Below are positions 16,775 through 24,016 of a stretch of DNA of 47,240 nt, one piece after another; positions within the stretch are counted from its first letter, which is position 1; the number at the start of each line of letters is the position of its first letter. The notes under the pieces are model-generated. The model ran no database searches and was not told where the DNA came from. It worked only from the letters and a program-made list of their open reading frames with translations. The position numbers were made by a program, and so were the translations under genes. This DNA is from Phycisphaerales bacterium (GTDB lineage Bacteria > Planctomycetota > Phycisphaerae > Sedimentisphaerales > Anaerobacaceae), in the NCBI GenBank assembly GCA_020352215.1, contig CP070675.1:2240803-2288042 (forward strand), written 5' to 3'.

Positions 16775-18340
16775 ATGCAAACGCAGACCAGGCGAGAATT
16801 TCTCAGAAGGGCCGGATTAGCTACGGCGGCATTCGGGCAGATTGGGCTTGAATCCAAGATATCGGGGGCCAACCAACTTCGGACCGGCCGCCCCAACATC
16901 TTGTTTGTGATCTGCGACCAGCTCAACCCCGGCGCCCTTAGCTGCTACGGCGGGCCGGTCGATACGCCCAATATCGACCAAATTGCTGCCGAAGGAATTC
17001 GTTTCACGCAAGCCACGTGCACGACGCCTTTTTGCTCGCCTACACGAGCGTCGATCGTGACGGGCATGTACCCGCACGCGCACGGTGTTGTGCTAAACGC
17101 CAATCCAGCCAGGCAGATAGGCATTGGCCGCGACGACACCACCACTGAGAAGCTGCTCAACCAGGCGGGATACAGAACACACCATTACGGCAAGTGGCAT
17201 CTCGAAGGCGACGAGCTGCCCTGCTATCCGGACATGTTCCGATCCGGGCTTGAATACAAGGAGAAGATGGCGCCGGTTTTCGAGAAAGTGCGCCGCCAAG
17301 ACAAAGCGACCTGGATGAATTGGTACGGGTGGGCGTTGCCGGTCGAGATATCGGCGGCCCTCCAGAAGCAAGTGGACGCCTTGGGCGATCGCTGGAAGGA
17401 TAAGCGGTTCGCCGAGTTCATCACGAAAATGGGCAGGCTCAAGCTGCCCCTCGAGCAGTGTCTTGATGTTCAGGTCGCCGACCTGACATGCAGCAGGCTC
17501 AGGACGCTGCAGAACAAAAACGACCCCTTCATGATTACTTGCTCATTCACCTGGCCGCACGACCCGAACGTTGCGCCATCGCCCTACTACGAGGCCTTCG
17601 ATCCTGCTAAGATAAGACTCCCGGCCAACAGACACGTTCGCGAGAAGCGCTTCGAGAAAAACTGGTCGCGGGAAATTGTCAGAGCTCTTGGTGAGCCCGG
17701 ATTGCGGGAGTTTCTGAGAGTCTATTATGCCATGGTGAAGCTGATAGACGATCAGGTCGGCAGGATTCTCGAGACTTTGAATGCTCTCGGCAAGATGGAC
17801 GACACCATCATTATCTTTACCGCCGATCATGGAGACATGATGGGCGGACATGGTATGGTGTGGAAATCCACGAGCGCTTTCTATGAGGAGGTTGTCCGTG
17901 TCCCCTTGCTCGTGCGCTATCCGCGCAAGTTCAAGCCGCAGCTAAGCGACCTTGCGGCGGATTCGACGGACTTGATGCCGACGCTGCTGGAGCTCACAGG
18001 ACATCCCATCGGCCGGCAGGTCCAGGGCCAAAGCCTTGTCCCATTTCTGACGGCTGCGAGAGACCCATCCGAGGCGAGACGATACACTTACTGCGAACGC
18101 GTCAGGCCCCACCCGCAGGGCCGGCGCAAAGTGCTGCCCGGCACCAAAGGCGACTTCATGATCCGTGGCAACGGCTGGAAATTCATTCGCTACCGTGACG
18201 GCCAGGAGTATCTATACAATCTCCGCCAAGACCCGACAGAAACCACGAACTTGGTCGACGATCCCAAATGCCGCTCGCGCCGCGAGGAGCTGGCTGCTGA
18301 AATAAACGAGTGGCTCAGACGCACCGGCTGGCCGGGATAG
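16775..18340 (+). CDS. Sulfatase (arylsulfatase family), Tat-exported
   Basis: A 521-aa type I sulfatase, which hydrolyses sulfate esters, probably on a sulfated polysaccharide. The N-terminus carries a Tat signal (TRREFLRRAGLATAAF). The active-site signature C87-S-P-T-R91 is intact; the Cys must be converted to formylglycine by a maturase not encoded in this window. Other family features are the metal-binding D48 (ICDQ, with Gln where many members have a second Asp), GKWH in the middle and the DHGD motif in TADHGDMMGGHG. The ribosome-binding region GGAAGAAGGAA precedes the ATG. Length is normal. The DQ variant is common in some sulfatase subfamilies and does not imply loss of activity. Confidence 0.95.
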   Translation: MQTQTRREFLRRAGLATAAFGQIGLESKISGANQLRTGRPNILFVICDQLNPGALSCYGGPVDTPNIDQIAAEGIRFTQATCTTPFCSPTRASIVTGMYPHAHGVVLNANPARQIGIGRDDTTTEKLLNQAGYRTHHYGKWHLEGDELPCYPDMFRSGLEYKEKMAPVFEKVRRQDKATWMNWYGWALPVEISAALQKQVDALGDRWKDKRFAEFITKMGRLKLPLEQCLDVQVADLTCSRLRTLQNKNDPFMITCSFTWPHDPNVAPSPYYEAFDPAKIRLPANRHVREKRFEKNWSREIVRALGEPGLREFLRVYYAMVKLIDDQVGRILETLNALGKMDDTIIIFTADHGDMMGGHGMVWKSTSAFYEEVVRVPLLVRYPRKFKPQLSDLAADSTDLMPTLLELTGHPIGRQVQGQSLVPFLTAARDPSEARRYTYCERVRPHPQGRRKVLPGTKGDFMIRGNGWKFIRYRDGQEYLYNLRQDPTETTNLVDDPKCRSRREELAAEINEWLRRTGWPG

Positions 18341-18638
18341 CAGCCATCTCCATCCCGCAGACTGTCCTGCCCGGTTTTGCTGGTCTGGAACCAGTGGTTC
18401 AAATCGCTCTGCTGCTTGACAGTGAAATTCTTACTCCCTGCGCACGCATCGAGTTGTTTAGAGTCAATTTGTCCTCAACCACTGCGTCCCTCCGGCCAAG
18501 TCACAGAGATGACCGACAAGGGAGCGAAAATCCCGACGGCTGAGGAGAAATCGCTGCTCGCGGTGCGTCAAGAAAGTGCCAAAACGCTGAATTTGAGCAG
18601 GGTTTGCTCGGTGTGAGCCGATTGAACCGCCGGGGATG
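18341..18638 (+). other. Intergenic region with no recognised feature
   Basis: The roughly 300 bp between the sulfatase stop and the promoter at 18639 contain short ORFs on both strands, but none has a ribosome-binding site, signal peptide or recognisable motif. I see no clear terminator hairpin. Confidence 0.5.
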
Positions 18639-18756
18639 TTGCAGTGGCGCAAGTCATTCAGGTAAGATGAGGTGTTGTACAGTGCAGGAGCACCGATTAT
18701 GAAGTCAGATGGCAAATCCCGGCTGAAAGAATCGGCTCCATGAAAGGATATCTGTT
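18639..18756 (+). promoter_or_regulatory. Promoter and short-ORF leader, copy 1
   Basis: TTGCAG (18639-18644) and TAAGAT (18663-18668) are 18 bp apart. Downstream is a 41-bp block (18682-18722) that matches 19048-19088 at 37 positions. It contains AGGAG followed by a short ORF at 18699-18743 (14 codons, begins MKSDGKSR). The stop of this short ORF overlaps the AAAGGA site of the GTG-started gene at 18757. Confidence 0.5.
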
Positions 18757-18981
18757 GTGAAGCAGATAACGAAGGACATTGTTTGGCTCGCAGCCTTTTT
18801 GGGCATGGGTTCCACGCGCCTATACGCCGAACCCTTTGCCAAGGGGCCTTATTTGCGGCAGACCCTACCCCGATCCACACCTCAGGTTCTTGCCCCCGGA
18901 CTGATCTGTGATACACGGCCATGCCAGTGGGAATCCCATGGGCACTTCTCTGCAGATGGCAACACCTTTTGGCACACGTAG
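18757..18981 (+). pseudogene. Gutted gene: signal peptide plus start of a metallophosphatase-like N-terminus
   Basis: A 74-codon frame starting with GTG behind AAAGGATATCTGTT. It encodes a signal-peptide-like start and then AEPFAKGPYLRQTLP, which resembles the GPYLQ motif opening the FN3-like N-terminus of purple-acid-phosphatase-type metallophosphoesterases. After that the sequence stops looking like the family and ends in TAG, far short of a normal enzyme (over 400 aa). The downstream neighbour begins with a copy of the same promoter/leader. I read it as a remnant after deletion; the family assignment rests on a few residues. Confidence 0.4.
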
Positions 18982-19005
18982 GGGCCATGCTGGTGACCGG
19001 ACGCG

Positions 19006-19116
19006 TTGAAATTGAAGCCCCCATTGTGGTATTATCAACTGTGTGGCGTGTAGGAGTACCGATTATGACTTCAGATGGCAAATCCCGGGTTGTCTTCTTT
19101 ATCGAAAGGTGATTTC
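19006..19116 (+). promoter_or_regulatory. Promoter and short-ORF leader, copy 2
   Basis: TTGAAA (19006-19011) and TATTAT (19030-19035) have an 18-bp spacer ending in GTGG, and are followed by the 41-bp block 19048-19088 shared with copy 1. A short ORF at 19065-19112 (15 codons, begins MTSDGKSR) sits behind AGGAG. Its stop TGA is part of AAAGGTGA, the ribosome-binding site of the gene at 19117. Confidence 0.55.
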
Positions 19117-19689
19117 ATGAAAGCTGAAAGATATCGGATCTATGTTGCGGCGGGAATACTGGTTCTTTTGAGTTTCTTCGCCGGACTGATAGCCTTTGCG
19201 CAGGTTGCAGACAAGGTACAAATCCAGCAGGAATTTCGCAGACGCCTGAGCGACTCCAACGGAGTTTCTGTGTATGTGCACGTCATTACGAAGGAAAAGT
19301 CCGAAGAAGAATCTATGACGAGTCAACTACAGGAGGATGTCGAACGACTACTGGAGGACTCTGAGATAAAAATCATAACTAAAGAGGAGTTAGAATCCAC
19401 TCCAGGCCGGCCCCGTCTGGGAGTATATCTTGTAATGTATCAAGAGCCCAGGCTCAAAGATGTGTATCTTTTTTCTTTTCGGGTGGTCCATTTCGAGGAT
19501 GCATCTCTGGCGAGAAACTACAGATTTGCCGAGGGCGTCTGCTGGGACAGCGGCCTGTATATAGGCAGGGAAAGAACATCTAAGATCAGAGGAGAGGTCA
19601 GAACTCACGTTCGAAAGTACATAAATGACTATCTTGCAGCCAATCCAAAGCCGCCTCAACAACAAAAGCAAGAACAGATCAGATACTGA
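19117..19689 (+). CDS. Small membrane-anchored hypothetical protein (190 aa)
   Basis: A 190-aa protein with one N-terminal membrane helix or uncleaved signal (about residues 8-29, IYVAAGILVLLSFFAGLIAF), then a mixed alpha/beta domain of about 140 residues and a Gln-rich C-terminal tail (PPQQQKQEQIRY). The start at 19117 is preferred over the in-frame ATG at 19075 because AAAGGTGA precedes it and the hydrophobic segment follows directly. The family is not recognised; the pattern GVSVYVHV..VERLLEDSEIKIIT could belong to a small lipoprotein-like or sensor domain. It has its own promoter and leader. Function unknown. Confidence 0.75.
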   Translation: MKAERYRIYVAAGILVLLSFFAGLIAFAQVADKVQIQQEFRRRLSDSNGVSVYVHVITKEKSEEESMTSQLQEDVERLLEDSEIKIITKEELESTPGRPRLGVYLVMYQEPRLKDVYLFSFRVVHFEDASLARNYRFAEGVCWDSGLYIGRERTSKIRGEVRTHVRKYINDYLAANPKPPQQQKQEQIRY

Positions 19690-19799
19690 TGCGATTTATC
19701 TTCACGTTTTTGTTGGCGTTCTTTACGAAATAGAAAGAACAAGGGACCGCACACAAAAACGGTGACTGTACACATAACGCCTTCTTCAGGAAACGAATT

Positions 19800-20045
19800 A
19801 TGAGACAATTTGTATGCAATCTTGTTGTTGGATGCGTTGTGTTGAGGATGTATTCCGCAGCGTCAGCCGCCGCGCCGCAGGGTGAATTGCCTGGCTCGAA
19901 CCGAGCAAGCCCGTTCACCGCTCCTCCATATTCTACCACAACACCGAATCTACCACATTCGGACGAACACGTCAAGGGACAGTCCTATAAAAGCAGGCTT
20001 GTTCGCGGTTTCTCTGTAGGTAGAGGGAGCGTTTGCAGCCTGTGA
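19800..20045 (+). CDS. Possible small exported peptide or relic (81 aa)
   Basis: An 81-codon frame behind AGGAAA with a weak signal-peptide-like start (MRQFVCNLVVGCVVL.. AASAAA) and a low-complexity Pro/Ser/Thr-rich remainder. No domain is visible. It could be another leftover signal peptide or a chance ORF. It overlaps nothing and is convergent with the beta-helix gene. Confidence 0.25.
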   Translation: MRQFVCNLVVGCVVLRMYSAASAAAPQGELPGSNRASPFTAPPYSTTTPNLPHSDEHVKGQSYKSRLVRGFSVGRGSVCSL

Positions 20046-20087
20046 GTGCGGTTCCTCGGCCAGAAATGACGTTGCCGGCAAGATCGC

Positions 20088-20122
20088 AAAAAAGGGCTGC
20101 AAGTGTCAGAACTCGCAGCCCT
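20088..20122 (-). terminator. Intrinsic terminator (minus strand)
   Basis: On the minus strand a 12-bp stem of the form AGGGCTGCGAGT/ACTTGCAGCCCT with a 6-nt loop is followed by six T residues. It terminates the beta-helix gene. A close relative lies at 28867-28900, after the PEP-CTERM-like gene. Confidence 0.8.
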
Positions 20123-20148
20123 GTTGAAACTCTGTTCTGTAGACACTC

Positions 20149-20208
20149 TTACAGTGCTCTGCGCCTGCGCCACCGTCCGATCATGCGACTGTTGGCAACG
20201 AACTGCGC
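20149..20208 (-). pseudogene. Relic PEP-CTERM-like tail after the beta-helix gene
   Basis: Directly after the stop TAA (20209-20211) the same minus-strand frame continues for 19 codons and ends ..GRWRRRRAL before a second TAA at 20149-20151. The bases from here through the terminator closely match the end of the PEP-CTERM-like gene at 28927 (..GWLRRRRTL, stop, terminator). The hydrophobic segment is missing. This appears to be the remnant of a sorting tail, either of this gene or of another lost by recombination. Confidence 0.5.
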
Positions 20209-22275
20209 TTAGGGCACAATCTTGATCTCGTCACTGCCTGCGAAGGGCACGACTTTGCCGTCAATCGAAAACATGCCGGTCAGATCGGCAATCCCATCCC
20301 CCGGCATCCATAGCAATGGATCGTCGAGGAACTGGCAGACAAGGTCGTCGTATCCATCGGGGACACCCTCCGGCCCGCTCACATCGGAAATGGAGCACTG
20401 CGAAACACCGTTGGGCTTGACTCTGACCTCCAGACCGGCGAAATCGAGCGAGCCGATCACAACCTGCGCCACATCGAACTCGGCACTGCCAAGGATGGCG
20501 ACCGGGATGACGCCGTTGCCGTTGATGTTGATCGCGTTCGGGTAGCTGCCGGGCTTGATGTCAATCAGCACGAGGGTAATGGGGTATTCGTAGGCACCCA
20601 TGTCGACCGTACCGTTGACGATACGTGGGTTGCCGTCGAGGTCCGTTGTAATATCAGCAGGAACGGCAGTGTTGTCGCCGACGTCAATGCAGGGTGAGCC
20701 GAGCGAGAGCCGTCCGTCGGCATCGGCGAACATTGGGTCAAGATCGATGTTACCCGTCCCGGTCCAGCCGCCCTGAACGTCGCAGTAGGTGATCGTGGGA
20801 CTGGCGGTGCCTTCGTTATAGATCTCATTCGGCGTGTCGCCCCAGAAGATGCAGTTGGTTGCCGTGGGGCTACTGTTTTCGCTGCCTATCCCGCCGCCGC
20901 CGCCGCAGCAGATATTACTGCTGAAGATGCAGTTCGTGACCGCCGGGCTGCTATTATTAGTATTGTACATCCCGCCGCCGTAGTCCGGAGCCCTGTTGTC
21001 GCTGAACGTGCAGTTGGTCACGGTCGGGCTGCTGTAGCTTTGGTTGTACATCCCACCACCGTTCCAGACAGCCAAGTTGTCGCTGAAGGTGCAGTTGGTC
21101 ACGTTTGGGCTGCCCCACTGGTTGGACATCCCGCCGCCATAAGCACCCGTGTTAGAGGTGAAGCAGCAGTTGACCACCGTTGGGCTGCTTTGATCGTTTC
21201 TCATGCCGCCACCTTCCCCCCCGGCCCAGTTGGCGGTGAAGACGCAGTTGGTCACGGTGGAATTGCTGCCGGCGCGATCCTGCATTCCACCGCCATTCTC
21301 GACAGCCGTATTGCCGCTGAACGTGCAGTCGGTCAGCGTGACGTGGCTGCCTGCATTTTGCATGCCGCCGCCTGTCCCTCCGGCCGAGTTGCCAGTGAAG
21401 GAGCAGTTGATCAGGACGGCGTTAGACCCAGAGTGGTTGGACATGCCGCCGCTGTCCCCGGAGGCGCTATTGCCCGTGAACATGCAGTCTGTCAGTTGCG
21501 GGCTGCAGCCCAAATGGTTATGCATCCCGCCAGCACCCAGAGCAGAGTTGTCCCTGAAGGTGCAGTTGGTCAGCGTTGGACTACTGTATGGGTAGTTACT
21601 CATCCCCCCGCCAAAATCGGCCGTGTTATTGGCGAAGGTGCAGTTGGTCACTGTGGGGCTGCTGTTGTAGTTGTACATCCCGCCGCCGTAGTAAGCCCCT
21701 GCGTGATTGCCCGTAAAGACGCAATTGGTCACGGTTGGACTGCTCTGACGGTTGGACATCCCGCCGCCGTGCATCCAGGTCGAATTGCCGCTGAAGGTAC
21801 AGTCAATCACCGTAGGATTGCTACCGGGTCCGTTGTACATCCCGCCGCCACCCACGGTGGCATAATTCAACGTGAACGTGCATTTGGTCACCGTCGGGCT
21901 GCCAGGATCGTTATACATGCCACCACCTGCAACTTGGGATGCGTAGGCGCCGGTGATGGTGAAGCCCTCGAGCACGGTATCAGCTCCCTCTCCGGCTATG
22001 CATTGGACCACGTGTAGAAAGCCCGACCCGTCGATGATCGTGACCGCCGCCCCGTCTTTGCTGTAGAGTCGCACAGCCTTGCCCTTGAAATCGATGGCTT
22101 CATAATACGTCCCCGGGGCCACCTCGATTTCATCGCCCGGGTTGGCTGCATCGATGGCCGCCTGGATGCTCTCCCCAGGATTGACATAGTGGGTGGTGCC
22201 TGCTGCCGCGCTCACCAGTACGACCATAAGCGAGCAGATCGCCAGCCACATCTTGATATTTCTTCTACCGATCAT
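20209..22275 (-). CDS. Secreted right-handed beta-helix protein with Pmp-like repeats
   Basis: 688 aa when started at 22275. That ATG follows AAGGAGGATC and opens a signal peptide (MIGRRNIKMWLAICSLMVVL); the frame itself extends to 22398. Residues about 27-85 match the start of pectate-lyase-like proteins (HYVNPGESIQAAIDAANPGD). Then come 14 repeats of roughly 24-26 residues with the pattern GGGMYN..SSPTVTNCTFSGN, as in polymorphic outer-membrane-type beta-helices. The C-terminal about 120 aa (VLIDIKPGSYPNAININGNG to DEIKIVP) match an Asp-rich module common at the ends of exported planctomycete proteins. It may be a polysaccharide-binding or lyase-like surface protein; no catalytic residues can be assigned. 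A terminator and a relic sorting tail follow the stop. Confidence 0.85.
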   Translation of the reverse strand: MIGRRNIKMWLAICSLMVVLVSAAAGTTHYVNPGESIQAAIDAANPGDEIEVAPGTYYEAIDFKGKAVRLYSKDGAAVTIIDGSGFLHVVQCIAGEGADTVLEGFTITGAYASQVAGGGMYNDPGSPTVTKCTFTLNYATVGGGGMYNGPGSNPTVIDCTFSGNSTWMHGGGMSNRQSSPTVTNCVFTGNHAGAYYGGGMYNYNSSPTVTNCTFANNTADFGGGMSNYPYSSPTLTNCTFRDNSALGAGGMHNHLGCSPQLTDCMFTGNSASGDSGGMSNHSGSNAVLINCSFTGNSAGGTGGGMQNAGSHVTLTDCTFSGNTAVENGGGMQDRAGSNSTVTNCVFTANWAGGEGGGMRNDQSSPTVVNCCFTSNTGAYGGGMSNQWGSPNVTNCTFSDNLAVWNGGGMYNQSYSSPTVTNCTFSDNRAPDYGGGMYNTNNSSPAVTNCIFSSNICCGGGGGIGSENSSPTATNCIFWGDTPNEIYNEGTASPTITYCDVQGGWTGTGNIDLDPMFADADGRLSLGSPCIDVGDNTAVPADITTDLDGNPRIVNGTVDMGAYEYPITLVLIDIKPGSYPNAININGNGVIPVAILGSAEFDVAQVVIGSLDFAGLEVRVKPNGVSQCSISDVSGPEGVPDGYDDLVCQFLDDPLLWMPGDGIADLTGMFSIDGKVVPFAGSDEIKIVP

Positions 22276-22526
22276 CTTTTGATCCTCCTTGAAAGATTGT
22301 TGATATCTCTTCCACAGAATATGATGATTCAGGGATATCTTGCGTGGCTCGGGGGACCTCGGATGCCTGGATTGACATGCGTACGTACCGGAAAGCAAGC
22401 CTGCAATTTATCAGGGCTGATCCCAACCACATACCTTAGGCAATTCTCCCTGTCCCAGCTCATCGAAAAAGATACCTATACCAATGGCGCAAACAAGACC
22501 AAGGCTGGTAAAGAAAACACTTGTGC

Positions 22527-22555
22527 TTGCTCTATTTGGCGGTTTGCGATATAAT
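22527..22555 (+). promoter_or_regulatory. Strong sigma70-type promoter (plus strand)
   Basis: TTGCTC at 22527-22532 and a perfect TATAAT at 22550-22555 with a 17-bp spacer. No protein gene follows on this strand; an intrinsic terminator lies about 100 bp downstream. It is divergent from the beta-helix gene. Confidence 0.6.
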
Positions 22556-22561
22556 TACAAT

Positions 22562-22652
22562 AACCTCGGCTCAGGGGCGCAAACCAAGCCGCCTGGGTCA
22601 GGCCCGGCCGGTGAGGGTCGTGCTTGGCGGCATGTACTCACCGGCCTTTTTT
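22562..22652 (+). ncRNA. Candidate structured small RNA (about 90 nt)
   Basis: Between the TATAAT promoter and a strong terminator lies a GC-rich stretch with a perfect small hairpin GCCTG-GGT-CAGGC (22591-22603) and a second possible pairing of GCCGCC (near 22589) with GGCGGC (near 22626). The transcript would end in the hairpin GGCCGGTGAG/CTCACCGGCC (22606-22615 with 22637-22646) and six T residues. No known RNA family is recognised. An attenuated leader is an alternative, but no gene follows on this strand. Confidence 0.45.
22606..22652 (+). terminator. Intrinsic terminator
   Basis: A perfect 10-bp stem (22606-22615 with 22637-22646) with a 21-nt loop, followed by TTTTTT at 22647-22652. 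It is the cleanest intrinsic terminator in the window. Confidence 0.75.
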
Positions 22653-23068
22653 GCCAACATGGCAAATAACCAACATATTAGGGCGGGAAGAGCATTGTTC
22701 CGGGGAAAGAAGTGCTAATCTGTGTTCTCTCCCGCTGCTGCATCCACCAGTAACAAGGTGGTCGTGAACCGTTCCTTCAACCGACAGAACAGCTAGCGCG
22801 ACTTCTTTTCATTTACCGCATGTCAAAACGCTTGTCCAGGAAAAATCCGCATTTTCACATAGAATTTGAGGTGGTTCCGATTTTACTATTTCTGCAAATC
22901 CCCAGCTTGTGTCTGCCAGTACTTTTATGAGATAAGGTCCCCGTCAGCCTGCTCTCCTGCCTATACGGCGGGCGGGTGCGCCGGATTATGCGCCTTCGTC
23001 TGGATCACAAATGATTTGCACCATTGCAACATCTTTCGCAGATTCGCCGCGCCGTGCCGGCCTGCCGA
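22653..23068. other. Intergenic region with no recognised feature
   Basis: About 415 bp between the terminator and the end of the ABC permease gene. ORFs here are short, lack ribosome-binding sites and show no motif. No clear terminator for the minus-strand operon was found. Confidence 0.5.
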
Positions 23069-24016
23069 TCAGCGGCGACGCACATCGAGGTACACCGCTG
23101 AGAGAATTACCAGCCCCTTGACGATGTACTGCGACGAGAAGTGGATGCCGGCCTGGTTCAGGCCCTTGTCGAGGATGCCGATCAGGATTGCGCCGATCAG
23201 TGTGCCGTACATAGTCCCCCGGCCGCCGGTAAAACTTGTCCCCCCTACCACCGAGGCGGCGATTGCGTTCAGCTCGAACATAACGCCGGAAGCGGGCTCG
23301 GCCGAGTAAAGTTGCGATGTGTGGACCAGTCCGGCGATACCGGCCAGAGTAGAGCATATCACGTAGACGAGAATCTCATTGCGCACAATGGGAATGCCCG
23401 TGAATCTTGCCGCCTCACGGTTGCCCCCGATAGCATACAGGTGCTGGCCGAAGCGGGTCCGGTGCAGCAGGATCGCGGCAAGAAAGAATATCACCAACAT
23501 CACCACTACAGGCACAGGGACAGCTCCAAACAACCGGCCGTTGCCCAGAGCAAGGAACACCGTCTGATGGTCGGGGATGTGCATCGGCCGGCCCTGGTTG
23601 TACCGCAAAGCCGCGCCTCGCGCCACCAACATCATTGCCAGTGTGATGATAAAGGGCGGCATCTTCGTCTTAGCGGCACAGAGTCCATTGAACGTGCCGA
23701 AACCGCCCGCCACGCACAGACCGGCCAAGATGGCGAGGACCATCCAACTGAGACTCTGGGCGTCCGCCCCGCCCCTGGTGAGAACGTAGACGGTCGTAGT
23801 GCCCACCAGCGCCAACAGCGCTCCGACGGAAAGATCGATGCCGCCGATGAGGATTACCAGTGTCATGCCGAACGCCATGATCGCGTTGACTGAGATCTGT
23901 TGAACGAGATCGAGCATGTTCTCGTGATGCAGGAAGTTCGGCACCCACAGCCCAAAAAGCAGCAGCAGCGCCGCCATCGCGATAAGCAGCGGCAACAATT
24001 GCTTAGCGGTTCTCAT
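23069..24016 (-). CDS. Ribose/xylose-type ABC transporter permease
   Basis: A 315-aa inner-membrane permease of the BPD_transp_2 (RbsC-like) family with about 8-10 hydrophobic segments. Family sequences include DLSVGALLALVG near residue 68, LHRTRFGQHLYAIGGNREAA and [20 protein letters not shown] near the C-terminus, the last typical of RbsC-type proteins. The frame is open to 24100, but the ATG at 24016 gives the normal length and overlaps the end of the ATPase gene by 14 bp, a typical translational-coupling arrangement. It is the last gene of the GH32 operon and would move the sugar released by the GH32-like enzyme. Confidence 0.93.
   Translation of the reverse strand: MRTAKQLLPLLIAMAALLLLFGLWVPNFLHHENMLDLVQQISVNAIMAFGMTLVILIGGIDLSVGALLALVGTTTVYVLTRGGADAQSLSWMVLAILAGLCVAGGFGTFNGLCAAKTKMPPFIITLAMMLVARGAALRYNQGRPMHIPDHQTVFLALGNGRLFGAVPVPVVVMLVIFFLAAILLHRTRFGQHLYAIGGNREAARFTGIPIVRNEILVYVICSTLAGIAGLVHTSQLYSAEPASGVMFELNAIAASVVGGTSFTGGRGTMYGTLIGAILIGILDKGLNQAGIHFSSQYIVKGLVILSAVYLDVRRR

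Noticed and set aside
21040..22017. 325-codon plus-strand ORF opposite the beta-helix gene
   Set aside because: Its regular repeats (HPAAV.., EGAVGH..) only mirror the repeat structure of the real gene on the minus strand.
22588..22635. ZTP (pfl) riboswitch
   Set aside because: CCGCCTGGG and GGGTCGTGCTTGGCGG resemble its two halves as I remember them, but they occur in the reverse order and no folate or purine gene follows.
22590..22640. Signal recognition particle RNA
   Set aside because: GGTCAGGCCCGG matches part of the SRP apex, but the GNRA loop and the AGCAG strand that should follow are absent.
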